Assembly: GCA_032622095.1 (NCBI GenBank)
Contig: CP136069.1
Span: forward strand, 2,577,462 to 2,641,461
Reading direction: 5' to 3'
Length of the DNA stretch: 64,000 bases
Origin: Siphonodentalium dalli
Taxonomy: Eukaryota > Mollusca > Scaphopoda > Gadilida > Siphonodentaliidae
Part shown: one piece after another, positions 1-12,289 of the stretch
How positions within the stretch are numbered: the first letter of the stretch is position 1
Layout of the letters: each line of letters begins with the position of its first letter
The notes under the pieces: model-generated
Told to the model about the DNA's origin: nothing
The model's database searches: none
What the model saw: the letters and a program-made list of their open reading frames with translations, nothing else
Program-made: the position numbers and the translations under genes

Positions 1-189
1 TGCCATTCAGCCATGTTGTACTTACCGTTCAGCCGCGGTGCTCAACTGCAGTTACAAACTCTGACACCGTGGCAGAATGGCAAATACACCACGGTGGCGT
101 ATTTGCCATTCGGCCACGGTGTCAGAGTTTGTAACTGCAGTTGAGCACCGTCCACGGTGTCAATGGACACTTGTTTTGTCCAGCGGGTA
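1..189. mobile_element. TIR/foldback element, family A, right part (cut by window edge)
   Basis: A near-perfect hairpin has arms at 36-86 and 100-150: 51 bp with one mismatch and a 13-bp loop. The right end at 164-189 (GGACACTTGTTTTGTCCAGC then GGGTA) matches the right terminus of the complete copy at 10721-11100, which also shares the GTGTCAGAGTTT and AACTGCAGTTGAGCACCG interior. The window therefore opens inside an element of this family. No coding capacity is visible. A non-autonomous DNA transposon is inferred. Confidence 0.75.
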
Positions 190-783
190 TGTTACCTATA
201 CAACATGTATATCCCTGCCTTCTCTTTCTCCCCCTCCCTTTTTTTGCCCCTCCCTTTTTCTACCTTGTATTTTATGTTTATATTTACCTGTATAACCAGG
301 CACCATATTTTCGGTATATTTATTGTCTCCTGTACTCTCTGGAATGTTTTTATGAACTGGTCTGGCTGGACTAGGCTCAAGGAGTGTTACAGATCTGAAT
401 TTCTTGTAATCCTGAAACAAAATATGTCACTGATTTCTAATAATTCCATATCATACAAACATGTACATGCAGAGGATCTCAAATGAGTCAAAATTCTATA
501 CAAAATTTATTAACTGAGTGCATTAAACTCGATTTGAGCCGAGCTCTAGTGAGTTTTATAATCAAATTTAATTGCGACTAATTTGAGATCCATTTTATCA
601 CCTAATGTTCCTAATCACAAAAAAAATATTTGTGGTTTGGGTTTTCTTGCCGACCCTATTTTAAACCCCCGACCCTAGGATGTACCCAAACAGATATAGA
701 TTGTTTAAAATTTTGCATTGGACAAAATGTATGACAGATACAGAAGTGCACTGGATATAAGCTATTTTTTGTTAGACAATGAC
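190..783. other. No gene seen; AT-rich unassigned DNA
   Basis: There is a pyrimidine-rich patch at 215-262, followed by AT-rich sequence with no splice-framed reading frame, no RNA gene and no recognisable repeat boundary. Short open frames here have no codon structure that I recognise. Confidence 0.5.
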
Positions 784-934
784 CAAGCCTGCAAATAGCG
801 TGTCTGTCATTTGCAGAATGAGGTCCCCAGAGGGTGAATTTAGTGATGCTATCCCGCATAGCAGGCTAGCATCACTAAATTCACCCTCTGGGGACCTCAT
901 TCTGCAAATGAGAGACACGCTATTTGCAAGCTTG
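784..934. mobile_element. Hairpin MITE, family B
   Basis: Arms 784-857 and 861-934 are inverted copies of one sequence containing CAGAATGAGGTCCCCAGAGG and GAATTTAGTGATGCTA, with only a few mismatches and almost no loop. Other copies or fragments lie at 1881-1975, 29062-29165, 55630-56060 and 62338-62530. The structure is a short foldback MITE without coding capacity. The superfamily is not determined. Confidence 0.8.
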
Positions 935-1054
935 AGCATTATCCTATCTTTTACATTTGTATGATTTAGATTGTCCAACTGATTATTGTATTATTTTCTG
1001 TTAAATTTCATCCAAACAAATAAACTATCAATTTATTTATCAAAATATGATTAA

Positions 1055-1506
1055 CCCTTTACCCAACAAAACGGCCAAAAACGCCCAAATAAAGCTTCAA
1101 CAGCCTAAAATATCTTCGGTCTGTCTCAATAACACCACACAAATATGGATATCATTGGAACCGGTTCATTGTCCACATTGTGATGGTTAGTTATGCCCTG
1201 TGCCAATGCATTCTCTTATATATGCGAGTCGACCATAGGTCGCCTCGCATATATAAGAGAATGCATTGGCCAAAAAAAAATTCTTTTTTTAACACTTTTT
1301 CTTAGATTCTTTACCAATTTTATAATTTTTTCTTACATTTTTTAACAATGTTTATAATATTTTTCTACATTCTTTGACAATTTTATCATTTTTAATATGT
1401 GTTAAGCCATTGCATTCTCTTATATATGCGAGGCGACCTATGGTCAACTCGCATACCTGTATATAAGAGAATGCATTAGCACAGGCACGTTCTGTTGGGT
1501 AAAGGG
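1055..1506. mobile_element. piggyBac-like MITE, family C, copy 1
   Basis: The 452-bp element lies between TTAA at 1051-1054 and TTAA at 1507-1510. Its ends are inverted: left CCCTTTACCCAACAAAACG, right reading GTTGGGTAAAGGG. A CCCTTT terminus next to TTAA is the usual signature of the piggyBac superfamily. Inside are two ~70-bp palindromes (1202-1270 and 1406-1480) in opposite orientation. There is no transposase frame, so it is non-autonomous. Further copies are at 4261-4652 and 42964-47023. Confidence 0.85.
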
Positions 1507-1880
1507 TTAATGGGTCATTGAAATGTGTTTTGACTACTAATTTTTTTAATATTGGCCTAAAGTTTGTAATTATATTCGGAAACCATATTAATTATAATTA
1601 CGTCTCAGCCTAAAATTACGTTTTGAGTTTTAAGTATTGTTAGATATTGGAAATTTTAGTTACGTCATGTGTTGCCATGACAAAATCTCTACCCCTACAT
1701 GTAATGTTCACCTCTTCCCTATGTGATTATTCTATTTAATTTCATTAGCATTTTGATTACCAATGGCAAACAAATACAATAGACCAATGCATAATCAAGG
1801 TGAGTAATGGGTGAACATCACCAACTTCATCTGGGGAATTTCAATCTGATCCTAGGTATCCCATAGCAGTGGAGGACTAA

Positions 1881-1975
1881 GCAGAATGAGGTTCCCAGAG
1901 GGTTAATTTGGCGAAGCTAGCCCACCTCTTGAGGACCTAATTTTGCAAATGTTAGGCAACCTATTTCAAGGATTG
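1881..1975. mobile_element. Degenerate family B MITE
   Basis: A recognisable but eroded copy of the hairpin at 784-934: CAGAATGAGGTTCCCAGAGG, GCTAGCCC, then TGAGGACCTAATTTTGCAAATG in the opposite sense. The mismatches indicate an old insertion. Confidence 0.6.
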
Positions 1976-1990
1976 GAGTGGGTTAGTTAA

Positions 1991-2316
1991 CCCTTTCATG
2001 ACTGGACTTTTCTGCGAAAACCCTGTGCCAATGAATTATCTTACATATGCGAGTCTCCCATAGGAAGCATCGCATACATGTATATTAGAGAATGCATTGG
2101 TCTAACAATATTTAACTTGAATTTGTAAGCCAGTGCTTATATACATGTATGCAAGGATCCCTATGGCAGACTCACTTATATAAGAGCACACAAAGTTAAT
2201 GATCTGTTTCTCAAAAAAAATAAAAGGTCGGCCGACCATAGTGTCCCCGACAACGTGGCAAGTCGATGCCGCTTTGTTAAAGAAATTAAAAAAAATGTTG
2301 AAAAAAGTCGAAAGGG
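1991..2316. mobile_element. Old TTAA-flanked piggyBac-like element
   Basis: The left end is TTAA (1987-1990) followed by CCCTTTCATGACTGG. The right end reads CGAAAGGG followed by TTAA (2317-2320). The interior holds decayed versions of the CCAATGCATT palindrome around 2033-2100 and 2125-2185. The termini resemble the element at 24248-24686 (CCCTTTCAGTGCC) more than family C. Confidence 0.55.
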
Positions 2317-2409
2317 TTAATAATTCCGTAAAAAAATAATTTTCCCGTCATCTATATACATGTAGCACATCGACAATATGTGGGTAACAATACTCTGAAG
2401 TTTCAAATA

Positions 2410-3035
2410 TCTACGATCAAAACTGTAGGAGGAGTTGATTACACCATGAAGGTACCTTCATACAGAAAATTATAAAAAATGTTTTTCAAAGTCGAAAAGC
2501 CCCATAACTCTGGGAAAAATCATTGGATCAAACTCAAATTTGAACTTGACCCACAAAAAAACAGAATTTCCAATTAAACAATCCAAACTTGAGTTATCAT
2601 CTGGAAACCAAAGACAAAACAAGAAAAATTGAATTTTCTAAGTTGAAAAAAGTTCATAACTCTAGGAAAAATCATCGGATCAAACTCAAATTCGAACTCA
2701 ACCTGTATCTTGATATGACTGATCCTCATAAAAATTAAAAACGGTATTTGCAATTAAAGGATCCAAACTTGAGATATCATCCGGAAACCAAAAAAGTGAG
2801 AAATTTTCTAACTAAAATAAAAGTTGAAAAAAGGGAAATAACTCCATAAAAGAACATCGGATAAAACCCAGAATTGCAGAGCACATGTGTTCTTGGTTGA
2901 GACACCTACATACCAAGTTTCAATCAAATCGGTTGATCATTACTGGAGTTTTAACTCCGGACGGATGGATGGACGGATGATGGAGCTGATTACAATAGTC
3001 CCCCGAAAATATATTTTACGGGGGATAATAAGCGC
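2410..3035. repeat. Divergent ~180-bp dispersed repeat with (GGAC/GGAT)n tail
   Basis: Repeated, diverged blocks carry CATAACTC..GGAAAAATCAT, ATCAAACTCAAATT and TTGAGTTATCATC(T/C)GGAAACC. They end in ACCAAGTTTCAATC, a short GGACGGATGGATGGACGG run at 2959-2979 and a CCCCCG..CGGGGG hairpin at 3000-3025. I associate this vocabulary with repeats in bivalve genomes. The same family recurs at 38100-38600 and 48010-48760. The class is unresolved; a tandemly expanded non-autonomous element is likely. Confidence 0.6.
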
Positions 3036-3592
3036 CGCTGGGTGGTTTTTATCACACACTACAAAAAAAAGTATAATTCATCCTGTCTGCCATAAAAAAA
3101 AATTGGGGGGGGGGGATTTTTTGTGTTGTACAAAATACAATATTTCCTCACCTGTTGAGCTCCAACCTATTATCTGAGGTTAATGAAGAGTGCATTTTTT
3201 GTTTGCTTTGGAGTTTTGTCCTAATTAACAGCGTTACACATAACATCATACAGGTACATGTATATATAGCTATCGGATACAAGGTTGCACTATCAACAAG
3301 TTTAACCTTCCCAAGTGACAGTCATAGCGGTGACAAAGAACAATAAAGTTTTGATCTGGTAATTGATTTGTTATTTCACTGTTATAAAGGTTGATATGTC
3401 TGCATGACTAATATTACATGTACATGTACCGGGTACGCTTATTAGTACATAAATTTGTTATTAAAACCAAATCAAATAGTCAAGATTTAGGTCCAAAACA
3501 TTGGTTATTCAATTCGGGGATAAACAAATAAAAACCTGCATGTCGGAACATGATGGTCATAAAACATGGAAATAAAAACCTACCTGCTGGTA
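3036..3592. other. No gene seen
   Basis: A G homopolymer (3103-3115), an AATAAA-like motif at 3343 and otherwise AT-rich sequence. I see no exon with splice signals and no repeat boundary. Confidence 0.45.
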
Positions 3593-3732
3593 CAGTAATG
3601 CCCTAAGTAATCGACTCCTTAAACACCGCAGAATTATGGGTAACTTTTCAGAATTTAGTTGGAAATATGGCTTGTTGCCATTCATCGGAAAGCTCTCGGG
3701 TTTAAAGGAGTTGATTACTTAGGGCATTACTG
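3593..3732. mobile_element. TA-flanked hairpin MITE, family G, copy 1
   Basis: The 140-bp element is flanked by TA (3591-3592 and 3733-3734). Its termini CAGTAATGCCCTAAGTAATC are inverted at the two ends. The interior holds GAATTATGGGTAACTTTTCAG. TA duplication suggests a Tc1/mariner-like or related DDE transposase in trans. Copies are at 23367-23565 and 29355-29984. Family F termini (13951-15385) share the first ~18 bp. Confidence 0.8.
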
Positions 3733-3783
3733 TAACTTTCGGCCCTAAAAAAATAAATATAGAAACCTGCCTGCCTGCTTTTA

Positions 3784-4144
3784 CCGTTTCAGTGCCATAA
3801 AATAAAAAACATCAATTACCCTGCAGGGAGCCCCACACATATATAGAAGCATATAGAAGAGTGTCGTCTGCTCATGTTTGTCTGGGGCTCTGTATGGGTG
3901 AAATTATAAAATTGTTAAAGAATACAAGAAAAAATTATTAAAATTGTAAAAAATTGTTAGGCCAATGCATCCTCTTATAATATGCGAGGCGACCTATGGT
4001 CGACTCGCATATATAAGAGAATGCATTGGCACAGGGCTCTTAGAGCTCTTTCCAACAATGTATCACATTATTATAATCAATAAATTTGAAAAATAATCAA
4101 GGAAATATGGGTTGATAAAAAAATTGGACTTGGCACTGGAAGGG
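3784..4144. mobile_element. Mosaic piggyBac-like MITE with stem-loop D and one palindrome
   Basis: The right end reads TTGGCACTGGAAGGG followed by TTAA (4145-4148). The left end is ACCGTTTCAGTGCC at 3783, where the TTAA has decayed to TTTA. The termini match the element at 24248-24686. The interior carries stem-loop D (core 3828-3890) and one palindrome (3961-4030). Confidence 0.65.
3828..3890 (+). other. Stem-loop D, copy 1
   Basis: GAGCCCCACACA pairs with the downstream TGTCTGGGGCTC (one mismatch). The apical segment contains GAGTGTCGTCTGCTC, which is conserved in the other D copies. See the finding on stem-loop D. The function is unknown. Confidence 0.6.
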
Positions 4145-4260
4145 TTAAAAAAAAGTGTCTGATAAACAGATTATCAACTTTGTGTGGCCTGAGAGAATGC
4201 ACTGGCACAGGATCTTCAGCACCAGCGCAGCTCCCGTCATGAACCTCATGAAAGGTTTAA

Positions 4261-4652
4261 CCCTTTACCCAACAGAAGGGCCCTGTGCCAATGCATTCTC
4301 TTATATATGCGAGTCGACCATAGGTCGCCTCGCATATATAAGAGAATACATTGGCTTAACACATTAAAAATTATAAAATTGTTAAAGAATGTAAGAAAAA
4401 ATGGTAAAAAGTGTTAAAAAAAGATTTTTTTTAGGCCAATGCATTCTCTTATATATGCAAGGCGACCTATGGTCGACTCGCATATATAAGAGAATGCATT
4501 GGCACAGGGCATAACTGTAACTATCACAATGTGGTCAAGGAGCCGGTTCCAATGATATCCATATTTGTATGGTTCTATTGAGACAGACCGAAGATATTTT
4601 AGGCTGTTGAAGCTTTATTTGGCCGGTTTTGGCCGTTTTGTTGGGTAAAGGG
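4261..4652. mobile_element. piggyBac-like MITE, family C, copy 2 (reverse orientation)
   Basis: A 392-bp element between TTAA 4257-4260 and TTAA 4653-4656, inverted relative to copy 1: the GCTTTATTT..GGCCGTTTTGTTGGG end is on the right. It contains two palindromes (4286-4355 and 4435-4503). Compared with copy 1, the segment between the left TIR and the first palindrome is deleted. Confidence 0.85.
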
Positions 4653-4656
4653 TTAA

Positions 4657-4855
4657 TTAAGAGATTTATCCCACAGGGAGCCCCACACAGATGGAAGCAT
4701 GCACTGCATAGTGTCGTCTGCTCCAGTCTATGTGGGGCTCTATAAAGGGTTAAATTATAACTATAAGAGATTTATCCCACAGGGAGCCCCACACAGATGG
4801 AAGCATGCACTGCATAGTGTCGTCTGCTCGTATGTGGGGCTCTATAAAGGGTTAA
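4657..4855 (+). repeat. Two tandem copies of stem-loop D element
   Basis: A unit of about 104 bp occurs twice (cores 4678-4740 and 4784-4842). Each starts AAGAGATTTATCCCACAGGG and ends CTCTATAAAGGG followed by TTAA. Each core pairs GAGCCCCACA with TGTGGGGCTC around CATAGTGTCGTCTGCTC. The left border abuts the TTAA of the family C copy. Confidence 0.75.
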
Positions 4856-4906
4856 ATTATAACTGACCTGATTTAATTCATGCGTGTCTGTTCCGTATGT
4901 TTTACC

Positions 4907-7900
4907 AACTTTATATTTAATCTGTGGACAGTATCCCCGATACCTGGAACAAATACACGAAAACTTTATATTTAATCTGTAGACAGTATCCCCGATACCT
5001 GTAACAAATACACGAAAACTTTATATTTAATCTGGGGACAGTATCCCCGATACCTGGAACAAATACACGAAAACTTTATATTTAATCTGTAGACAGTATC
5101 CCCGATACCTGGAACAAATACACGAAAACTTTATATTTAATCTGTGGACAGTATCCCCGATACCTGGAACAAATACACGAAAACTTTATATTTAATCTGT
5201 GGACAGTATCCCCGATACCTGCAACAAATACACGAAAACTTTATATTTAATCTGTAGACAGTATCCCCGATACCTGGAACAAATACACGAAAACTTTATA
5301 TTTAATCTGTGGACAGTATCCCCGATACCTGTAACAAATACACGAAAACTTTATATTTAATCTGTAGACAGTATCCCCGATACCTGGAACAAATACACGA
5401 AAACTTTATATTTAATCTGTAGACAGTATCCCCGATACCTGGAACAAATACACGAAAACTTTATATTTAATCTGTAGTCAGTATCCCCGATACCTGGAAC
5501 AAATACACGAAAACTTTATATTTAATCTGTAGACAGTATCCCCGATACCTGGAACAAATACACGAAAACTTTATATTTAATCTGTAGACAGTATCCCCGA
5601 TACCTGGAACAAATACACGAAAACTTTATATTTAATCTGTGGACAGTATCCCCGATACCTGCAACAAATACACGAAAACTTTATATTTAATCTGTAGACA
5701 GTATCCCCGATACCTGGAACAAATACACGAAAACTTTATATTTAATCTGTAGACAGTATCCCCGATACCTGGAACAAATACACGAAAACTTTATATTTAA
5801 TCTGTGGACAGTATCCCCGATACCTGGAACAAATACACGAAAACTTTATATTTAATCTGTAGACAGTATCCCCGATACCTGGAACAAATACACGAAAACT
5901 TTATATTTAATCTGTGGACAGTATCCCCGATACCTGGAACAAATACACGAAAACTTTATATTTAATCTGTAGACAGTATCCCCGATACCTGGAACAAATA
6001 CACGAAAACTTTATATTTAATCTGTAGACAGTATCCCCGATACCTGCAACAAATATATGAAAACTTTATATTTAATCTGTAGACAGTATCCCCGATACCT
6101 GGAACAAATACACGAAAACTTTATATTTAATCTGTGGACAGTATCCCCGATACCTGGAACAAATATATGAAAACTTTATATTTAATCTGTAGACAGTATC
6201 CCCGATACCTGGAACAAATACACGAAAACTTTATATTTAATCTGTGGACAGTATCCCCGATACCTGGAACAAATACACGAAAACTTTATATTTAATCTGT
6301 GGACAGTATCCCCGATACCTGCAACAAATACACGAAAACTTTATATTTAATCTGTAGACAGTATCCCCGATACCTGGAACAAATACACGAAAACTTTATA
6401 TTTAATCTGTGGACAGTATCCCCGATACCTGGAACAAATACACGAAAACTTTATATTTAATCTGTAGACAGTATCCCCGATACCTGCAACAAATACACGA
6501 AAACTTTATATTTAATCTGTGGACAGTATCCCCGATACCTGGAACAAATACACGAAAACTTTATATTTAATATGTGGACAGTATCCCCGATACCTGGAAC
6601 AAATACACGAAAACTTTATATTTAATCTGTGGACAGTATCGGGGATACCTGTAACAAATACACGAAAACTTTATATTTAATCTGTGGACAGTATCCCCGA
6701 TACCTGTAACAAATACACGAAAACTTTATATTTAATCTGTGGACAGTATCCCCGATACCTGGAACAAATACACGAAAACTTTATATTTAATCTGTAGACA
6801 GTATCCCCGATACCTGGAACAAATACACGAAAACTTTATATTTAATCTGTGGACAGTATCCCCGATACCTGGAACAAATACACGAAAACTTTATATTTAA
6901 TCTGTGGACAGTATCCCCGATACCTGGAACAAATACACGAAAACTTTATATTTAATCTGTAGACAGTATCCCCGATACCTGGAACAAATACACGAAAACT
7001 TTATATTTAATCTGTGGACAGTATCCCCGATACCTGGAACAAATACACGAAAACTTTATATTTAATCTGTAGACAGTATCCCCGATACCTGGAACAAATA
7101 CACGAAAACTTTATATTTAATCTGTGGACAGTATCCCCGATACCTGGAACAAATATATGAAAACTTTATATTTAATCTGTAGACAGTATCCCCGATACCT
7201 GGAACAAATACACGAAAACTTTATATTTAATCTGTAGACAGTATCCCCGATACCTGGAACAAATATATGAAAACTTTATATTTAATCTGTAGACAGTATC
7301 CCCGATACCTGGAACAAATACACGAAAACTTTATATTTAATCTGTGGACAGTATCCCCGATACCTGGAACAAATACACGAAAACTTTATATTTAATCTGT
7401 GGACAGTATCCCCGATACCTGCAACAAATACACGAAAACTTTATATTTAATCTGTAGACAGTATCCCCGATACCTGTAACAAATACACGAAAACTTTATA
7501 TTTAATCTGTGGACAGTATCCCCGATACCTGGAACAAATACACGAAAACTTTATATTTAATCTGTAGACAGTATCCCCGATACCTGGAACAAATACACGA
7601 AAACTTTATATTTAATCTGTGGACAGTATCCCCGATACCTGGAACAAATACACGAAAACTTTATATTTAATCTGTAGACAGTATCCCCGATACCTGGAAC
7701 AAATACACGAAAACTTTATATTTAATCTGTAGACAGTATCCCCGATACCTGGAACAAATACACGAAAACTTTATATTTAATCTGTAGACAGTATCCCCGA
7801 TACCTGCAACAAATACACGAAAACTTTATATTTAATCTGTGGACAGTATCCCCGATACCTGGAACAAATACACGAAAACTTTATATTTAATCTGTGGACA

Positions 7901-9308
7901 GTATCCCCGATACCTGGAACAAATACACGAAAACTTTATATTTAATCTGTGGACAGTATCCCCGATACCTGTAACAAATACACGAAAACTTTATATTTAA
8001 TCTGTGGACAGTATCCCCGATACCTGGAACAAATACACGAAAACTTTATATTTAATCTGTAGACAGTATCCCCGATACCTGGAACAAATACACGAAAACT
8101 TTATATTTAATCTGTGGACAGTATCCCCGATACCTGGAACAAATACACGAAAACTTTATATTTAATCTGTAGACAGTATCCCCGATACCTGGAACAAATA
8201 CACGAAAACTTTATATTTAATCTGTGGACAGTATCCCCGATACCTGGAACAAATACACGAAAACTTTATATTTAATCTGTAGACAGTATCCCCGATACCT
8301 GGAACAAATACACGAAAACTTTATATTTAATCTGTGGACAGTATCCCCGATACCTGGAACAAATACACGAAAACTTTATATTTAATCTGTAGACAGTATC
8401 CCCGATACCTGCAACAAATACACGAAAACTTTATATTTAATCTGTGGACAGTATCCCCGATACCTGGAACAAATACACGAAAACTTTATATTTAATCTGT
8501 AGACAGTATCCCCGATACCTGCAACAAATACACGAAAACTTTATATTTAATCTGTGGACAGTATCCCCGATACCTGGAACAAATACACGAAAACTTTATA
8601 TTTAATCTGTAGACAGTATCCCCGATACCTGCAACAAATACACGAAAACTTTATATTTAATCTGTGGACAGTATCGGGGATACCTGGAACAAATACACGA
8701 AAACTTTATATTTAATCTGTGGACAGTATCCCCGATACCTGGAACAAATACACGAAAACTTTATATTTAATCTGTGGACAGTAACCCCGATACCTGGAAC
8801 AAATACACGAAAACTTTATATTTAATCTGTAGACAGTATCCCGATACCTGGAACAAATACACGAAAACTTTATATTTAATCTGTGGACAGTAACCCCGAT
8901 ACCTGGAACAAATACACGAAAACTTTATATTTAATCTGTGGACAGTATCCCCGATACCTGGAACAAATACACGAAAACTTTATATTTAATCTGTGGACAG
9001 TATCCCGATACCTGGAACAAATACACGAAAACTTTATATTTAATCTGTGGACAGTAACCCCGATACCTGGAACAAATACACGAAAACTTTATATTTAATC
9101 TGTGGACAGTATCCCCGATACCTGGAACAAATACACGAAAACTTTATATTTAATCTGTGGACAGTATCCCCGATACCTGGAACAAATACACGAAAACTTT
9201 ATATTTAATCTGTAGACAGTATCCCCGATACCTGGAACAAATACACGAAAACTTTATATTTAATCTGTGGACAGTATCCCCGATACCTGCAACAAATATA
9301 TGAAAACT
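4907..9308. repeat. 55-bp satellite array, about 80 copies
   Basis: Head-to-tail 55-bp units contain TTTAATCTGTGGACAG, the imperfect palindrome GTATCCCCGATAC and AACAAATACACGAAAAC. Copies differ at a few fixed sites: GTGG/GTAG, GGAAC/GCAAC/GTAAC and CACGA/TATGA. Homogeneity is high until about 8770, after which single-base deletions appear, consistent with less homogenisation at the array edge. Two units have the palindrome core inverted (6636-6648 and 8671-8683). There are no spacers, so it is not CRISPR-like. Confidence 0.95.
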
Positions 9309-9600
9309 TCAGTGAGGCATCAGCAATTGGTGCAGACCAACCAGATCATGGGTCAGCCAGTCCGGTCCGGTTTGTACCGGCAGATGGCAAAGACTTGAAA
9401 GAGTCATGTAACGAGTAAAATCCAAGATGGCTGCAGGCAACCATGATTTTAACCAAATTGTGAAAAAAAATTATACCTCCCATCTACATGTAGTGGTCAC
9501 CCCAAAGATACATCTGAAGTTTGGTTACGTTCAGATAAGGGGTGTGGTCTGTGGGGTAGGCCTATATCTTAAGATTTAGTCATGCAAAGAGTAAAATCTA

Positions 9601-9943
9601 CCGCTATACCTAAAGTAATTGACCACCAATAATGTGGTGTCACCCCGTTAATATGGCGGTACTATACCGCGGTATCCTCCAATACCGCGGTACTGATACC
9701 GTTTGTTAACGCAAACAAGTATGTGTGAGTAAATACCTCCCCTAAAAGAGTTCCATGAAAATCACCGCGGTATTCAACAAAATTAATGCGGTGCCCGCTA
9801 AAAGACCACGGTATCATTATCGCCCAATACCGTAACTCCACGCCATGACTGTCTCGATACCGCTACCTTTTATTACCGGTATCACCGCGGTCATGACCGG
9901 GGTATCACCCCATTTTTCTGGTCAATTACTTTGAGAATAGCGG
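9601..9943. mobile_element. TA-flanked TIR element, family E
   Basis: A 343-bp element flanked by TA (9599-9600 and 9944-9945). Its 25-bp termini run from CCGCTAT to AAAGTAATTGACCA and are inverted at the right end with four mismatches. The insertion splits the repeat phrase GTAAAATC..AAGATG, which confirms the boundaries. The interior is dominated by the word TACCGCGGTA and variants. Confidence 0.8.
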
Positions 9944-10720
9944 TAAGATGACTGCCAGCAGCCATGTTTTACATCTTACATGTTCAAATTTGATCCTAAA
10001 CATGGCTGAAAATTTTCAAAATAATTCTCCATTAAAAGTGGTAGGGTGTGTCGATAAATTAAAATGTGAAACCAAAGATGGCTGCTGGCGGCCATGTTTT
10101 TTTTATATCAAATTTGGGAAAAAAATTATGGCTTCCATCTAGGTCACCCCGAAGATCTGTATTAAGTTTGGTAACAATCGGATACGGGATGTGGCATGTA
10201 CATGTAGGGTGTGCCAAATAATTTAGTCATGCCAAGAGTAAAATACATGATGGCGGCCATCTATTCAAACTAAATATGGAAAAATTTGATGCCATCTAGT
10301 GGTCACCGAGAAGATCCATGTTTTTCATTTACAGTGTCTAGTACAGTGTACATGTACATGTATTTAGTGACAATCGGATGATGGATGTAGATTATGCTGG
10401 TATGTTCCATATAGCGAAGAATTTAGTCCTTTAAAGAGTAAAACCAATGTTGTTCAACTAAATTCAGAAACATACATGTATACCGGGTATGCAAATTGAT
10501 GGCTTCCATCTAGTGGTCACTCAGAAGATCCATATCAACTTTGGTGATGATTGAACGAGGGATGTGGTCTGTAGGGTGTGTCAAAGAGTATAATCGAAGA
10601 TGGCTGCCGTCGGCCATTTTTTTCATAAAAAATCATTCAAATACGATAGCTCCCATCTAAAGGTGACCCTAAACATGCCAATTACAAATGTTATTTTCAA
10701 AACAGTTCTCCAATTACATG

Positions 10721-11100
10721 TACCCTGCTTGACAAAACAAGTGTCCAATGTCACCGCGGTGTATTTGCCGTTCGGCCCGCGGTGTCAGAGTTTGGAACTG
10801 CAGTTGAGCACCGCGGGCCGAACGGCAAGTACACTGCGCCGAACGGCAAGTACACCATGGGCAAACAGCAACTACACCGCGGCCGGACCGCATGTACACC
10901 ATGGTTATATTTCTGGTTTGTATCATCTTTTTTCAGTTTAATGAACGTACACAGCGGCAACTACACCATAGCCAAATGGCAAGTACACAGCGACCCAACT
11001 GTAGTTAGCCGGTGGAGCCGCGGTGTAGTTGCATTTCAGCCGCGGTGGCAACGTTAACCACACCGCGGTTAAGTGGACACTTGTTTTGTCCAGCAGGGTA
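10721..11100. mobile_element. TIR element, family A, complete copy
   Basis: A 380-bp element. The left terminus TACCCTGCTTGACAAAACAA (10721) and the right terminus ending TTTTGTCCAGCAGGGTA (11100) are inverted copies over about 26 bp. CATG flanks both sides; because ACATGT is itself palindromic, the duplication could be 4-6 bp. The interior repeats the words CACCGCGGTG and GGCAAGTACAC. It sits in the degenerate array, so the target is a repeat. Confidence 0.8.
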
Positions 11101-12289
11101 CATGTAGATGTGCCGATGCATTTAAATTTGAAATCCAAGATGGCTGCTGGAGGCCATGGTCTTTATTAACGAATTAAAAAAATAATCAATGGCTCTCATC
11201 TGAATATCACCCCAAAGCCCCGTATGAAGTCTGATGACAATTGGATGAGGGATCTGGTCTGTAGGATGTCCTACAGGAAATTGTTGATGGACGGACGACA
11301 GATGCCAACATACATGTATGCCAACAGCTCAAACTTGACTTTGTCAAATTGAATTAAAACCCAAAGAACATGTTTTATTTCAGCAATTTGATAGTTGGGG
11401 CTACATGTACATAGGTCGATAAATAATATATGAAATGAAGTGTCAATGACACTGTAGCTCAACTTGGGAAGGAGTTTATTTTTTGCTGAGCGATGAATAG
11501 AATGAAATTTAAAGAAGAAGGAAAGCCAAAAATTTAAGGTCTTGTATTGTGTAGAAGAAATAATTTTCATCTCAAACTTTTCACTAATAAATTTGAGCTA
11601 CAGGGTGTGCAGATGGATTCAAATTTGAAATCCAAGATGACTGCTGGCAGCCATGTTTTACAACAAATTTAGAAAATAAACGATAGATCATAGCTCCAAT
11701 CTAGAGGTCACCCTGAATATCATTATGAAGTTTGATGACGATTGGATGAGGGATGTGGCCTGTACATGTAGGGTGTGCCAAAGGATTTAGTCAGGCAACG
11801 AGTAAACTCAAAGATGGCCACTGGCATCCAGGTTTTTAAACAAATTTCGGAAATAATCGATGGTTCCCATCTAGAGGTCACCCCGAAGATCCATTTGAAG
11901 TTTGGTGACAATTGTACCGGTAAGAGGGATGTGGTCTGTAAGGTGTGACAAAGGATTAAGTCATGCAAAGAGTAAAATCAAAGATGGCTGCCGGCGGCCA
12001 TATTTTTCATAAAAAGTTGTTCAAATTTGATAGCTCCCATCCAGAGGTGATCCTAAACATGCCTGCAAATTTTCAAAACAATTCTCCGATAAATTCGGGC
12101 TGCAGGTTTGATGAATTTCTGAAAAAATTGATAGCTCCCATGTAGAGGTCATCCCGAAGATCCATACAAAGTTTGGTGATGATCGGATGAGAGATGTGCC
12201 AAATCATTTAGTCATACAAATAGTAAAATCCAAGATGGCTGCTGGCAGCCATGTTTTTTAACAAATTTCGGGAAAAATTGAAATTGATG

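Noticed and set aside
4907-9308. CRISPR-like regular repeat array
   Set aside because: Units are continuous without unique spacers, and the genome is eukaryotic with introns and LINEs.
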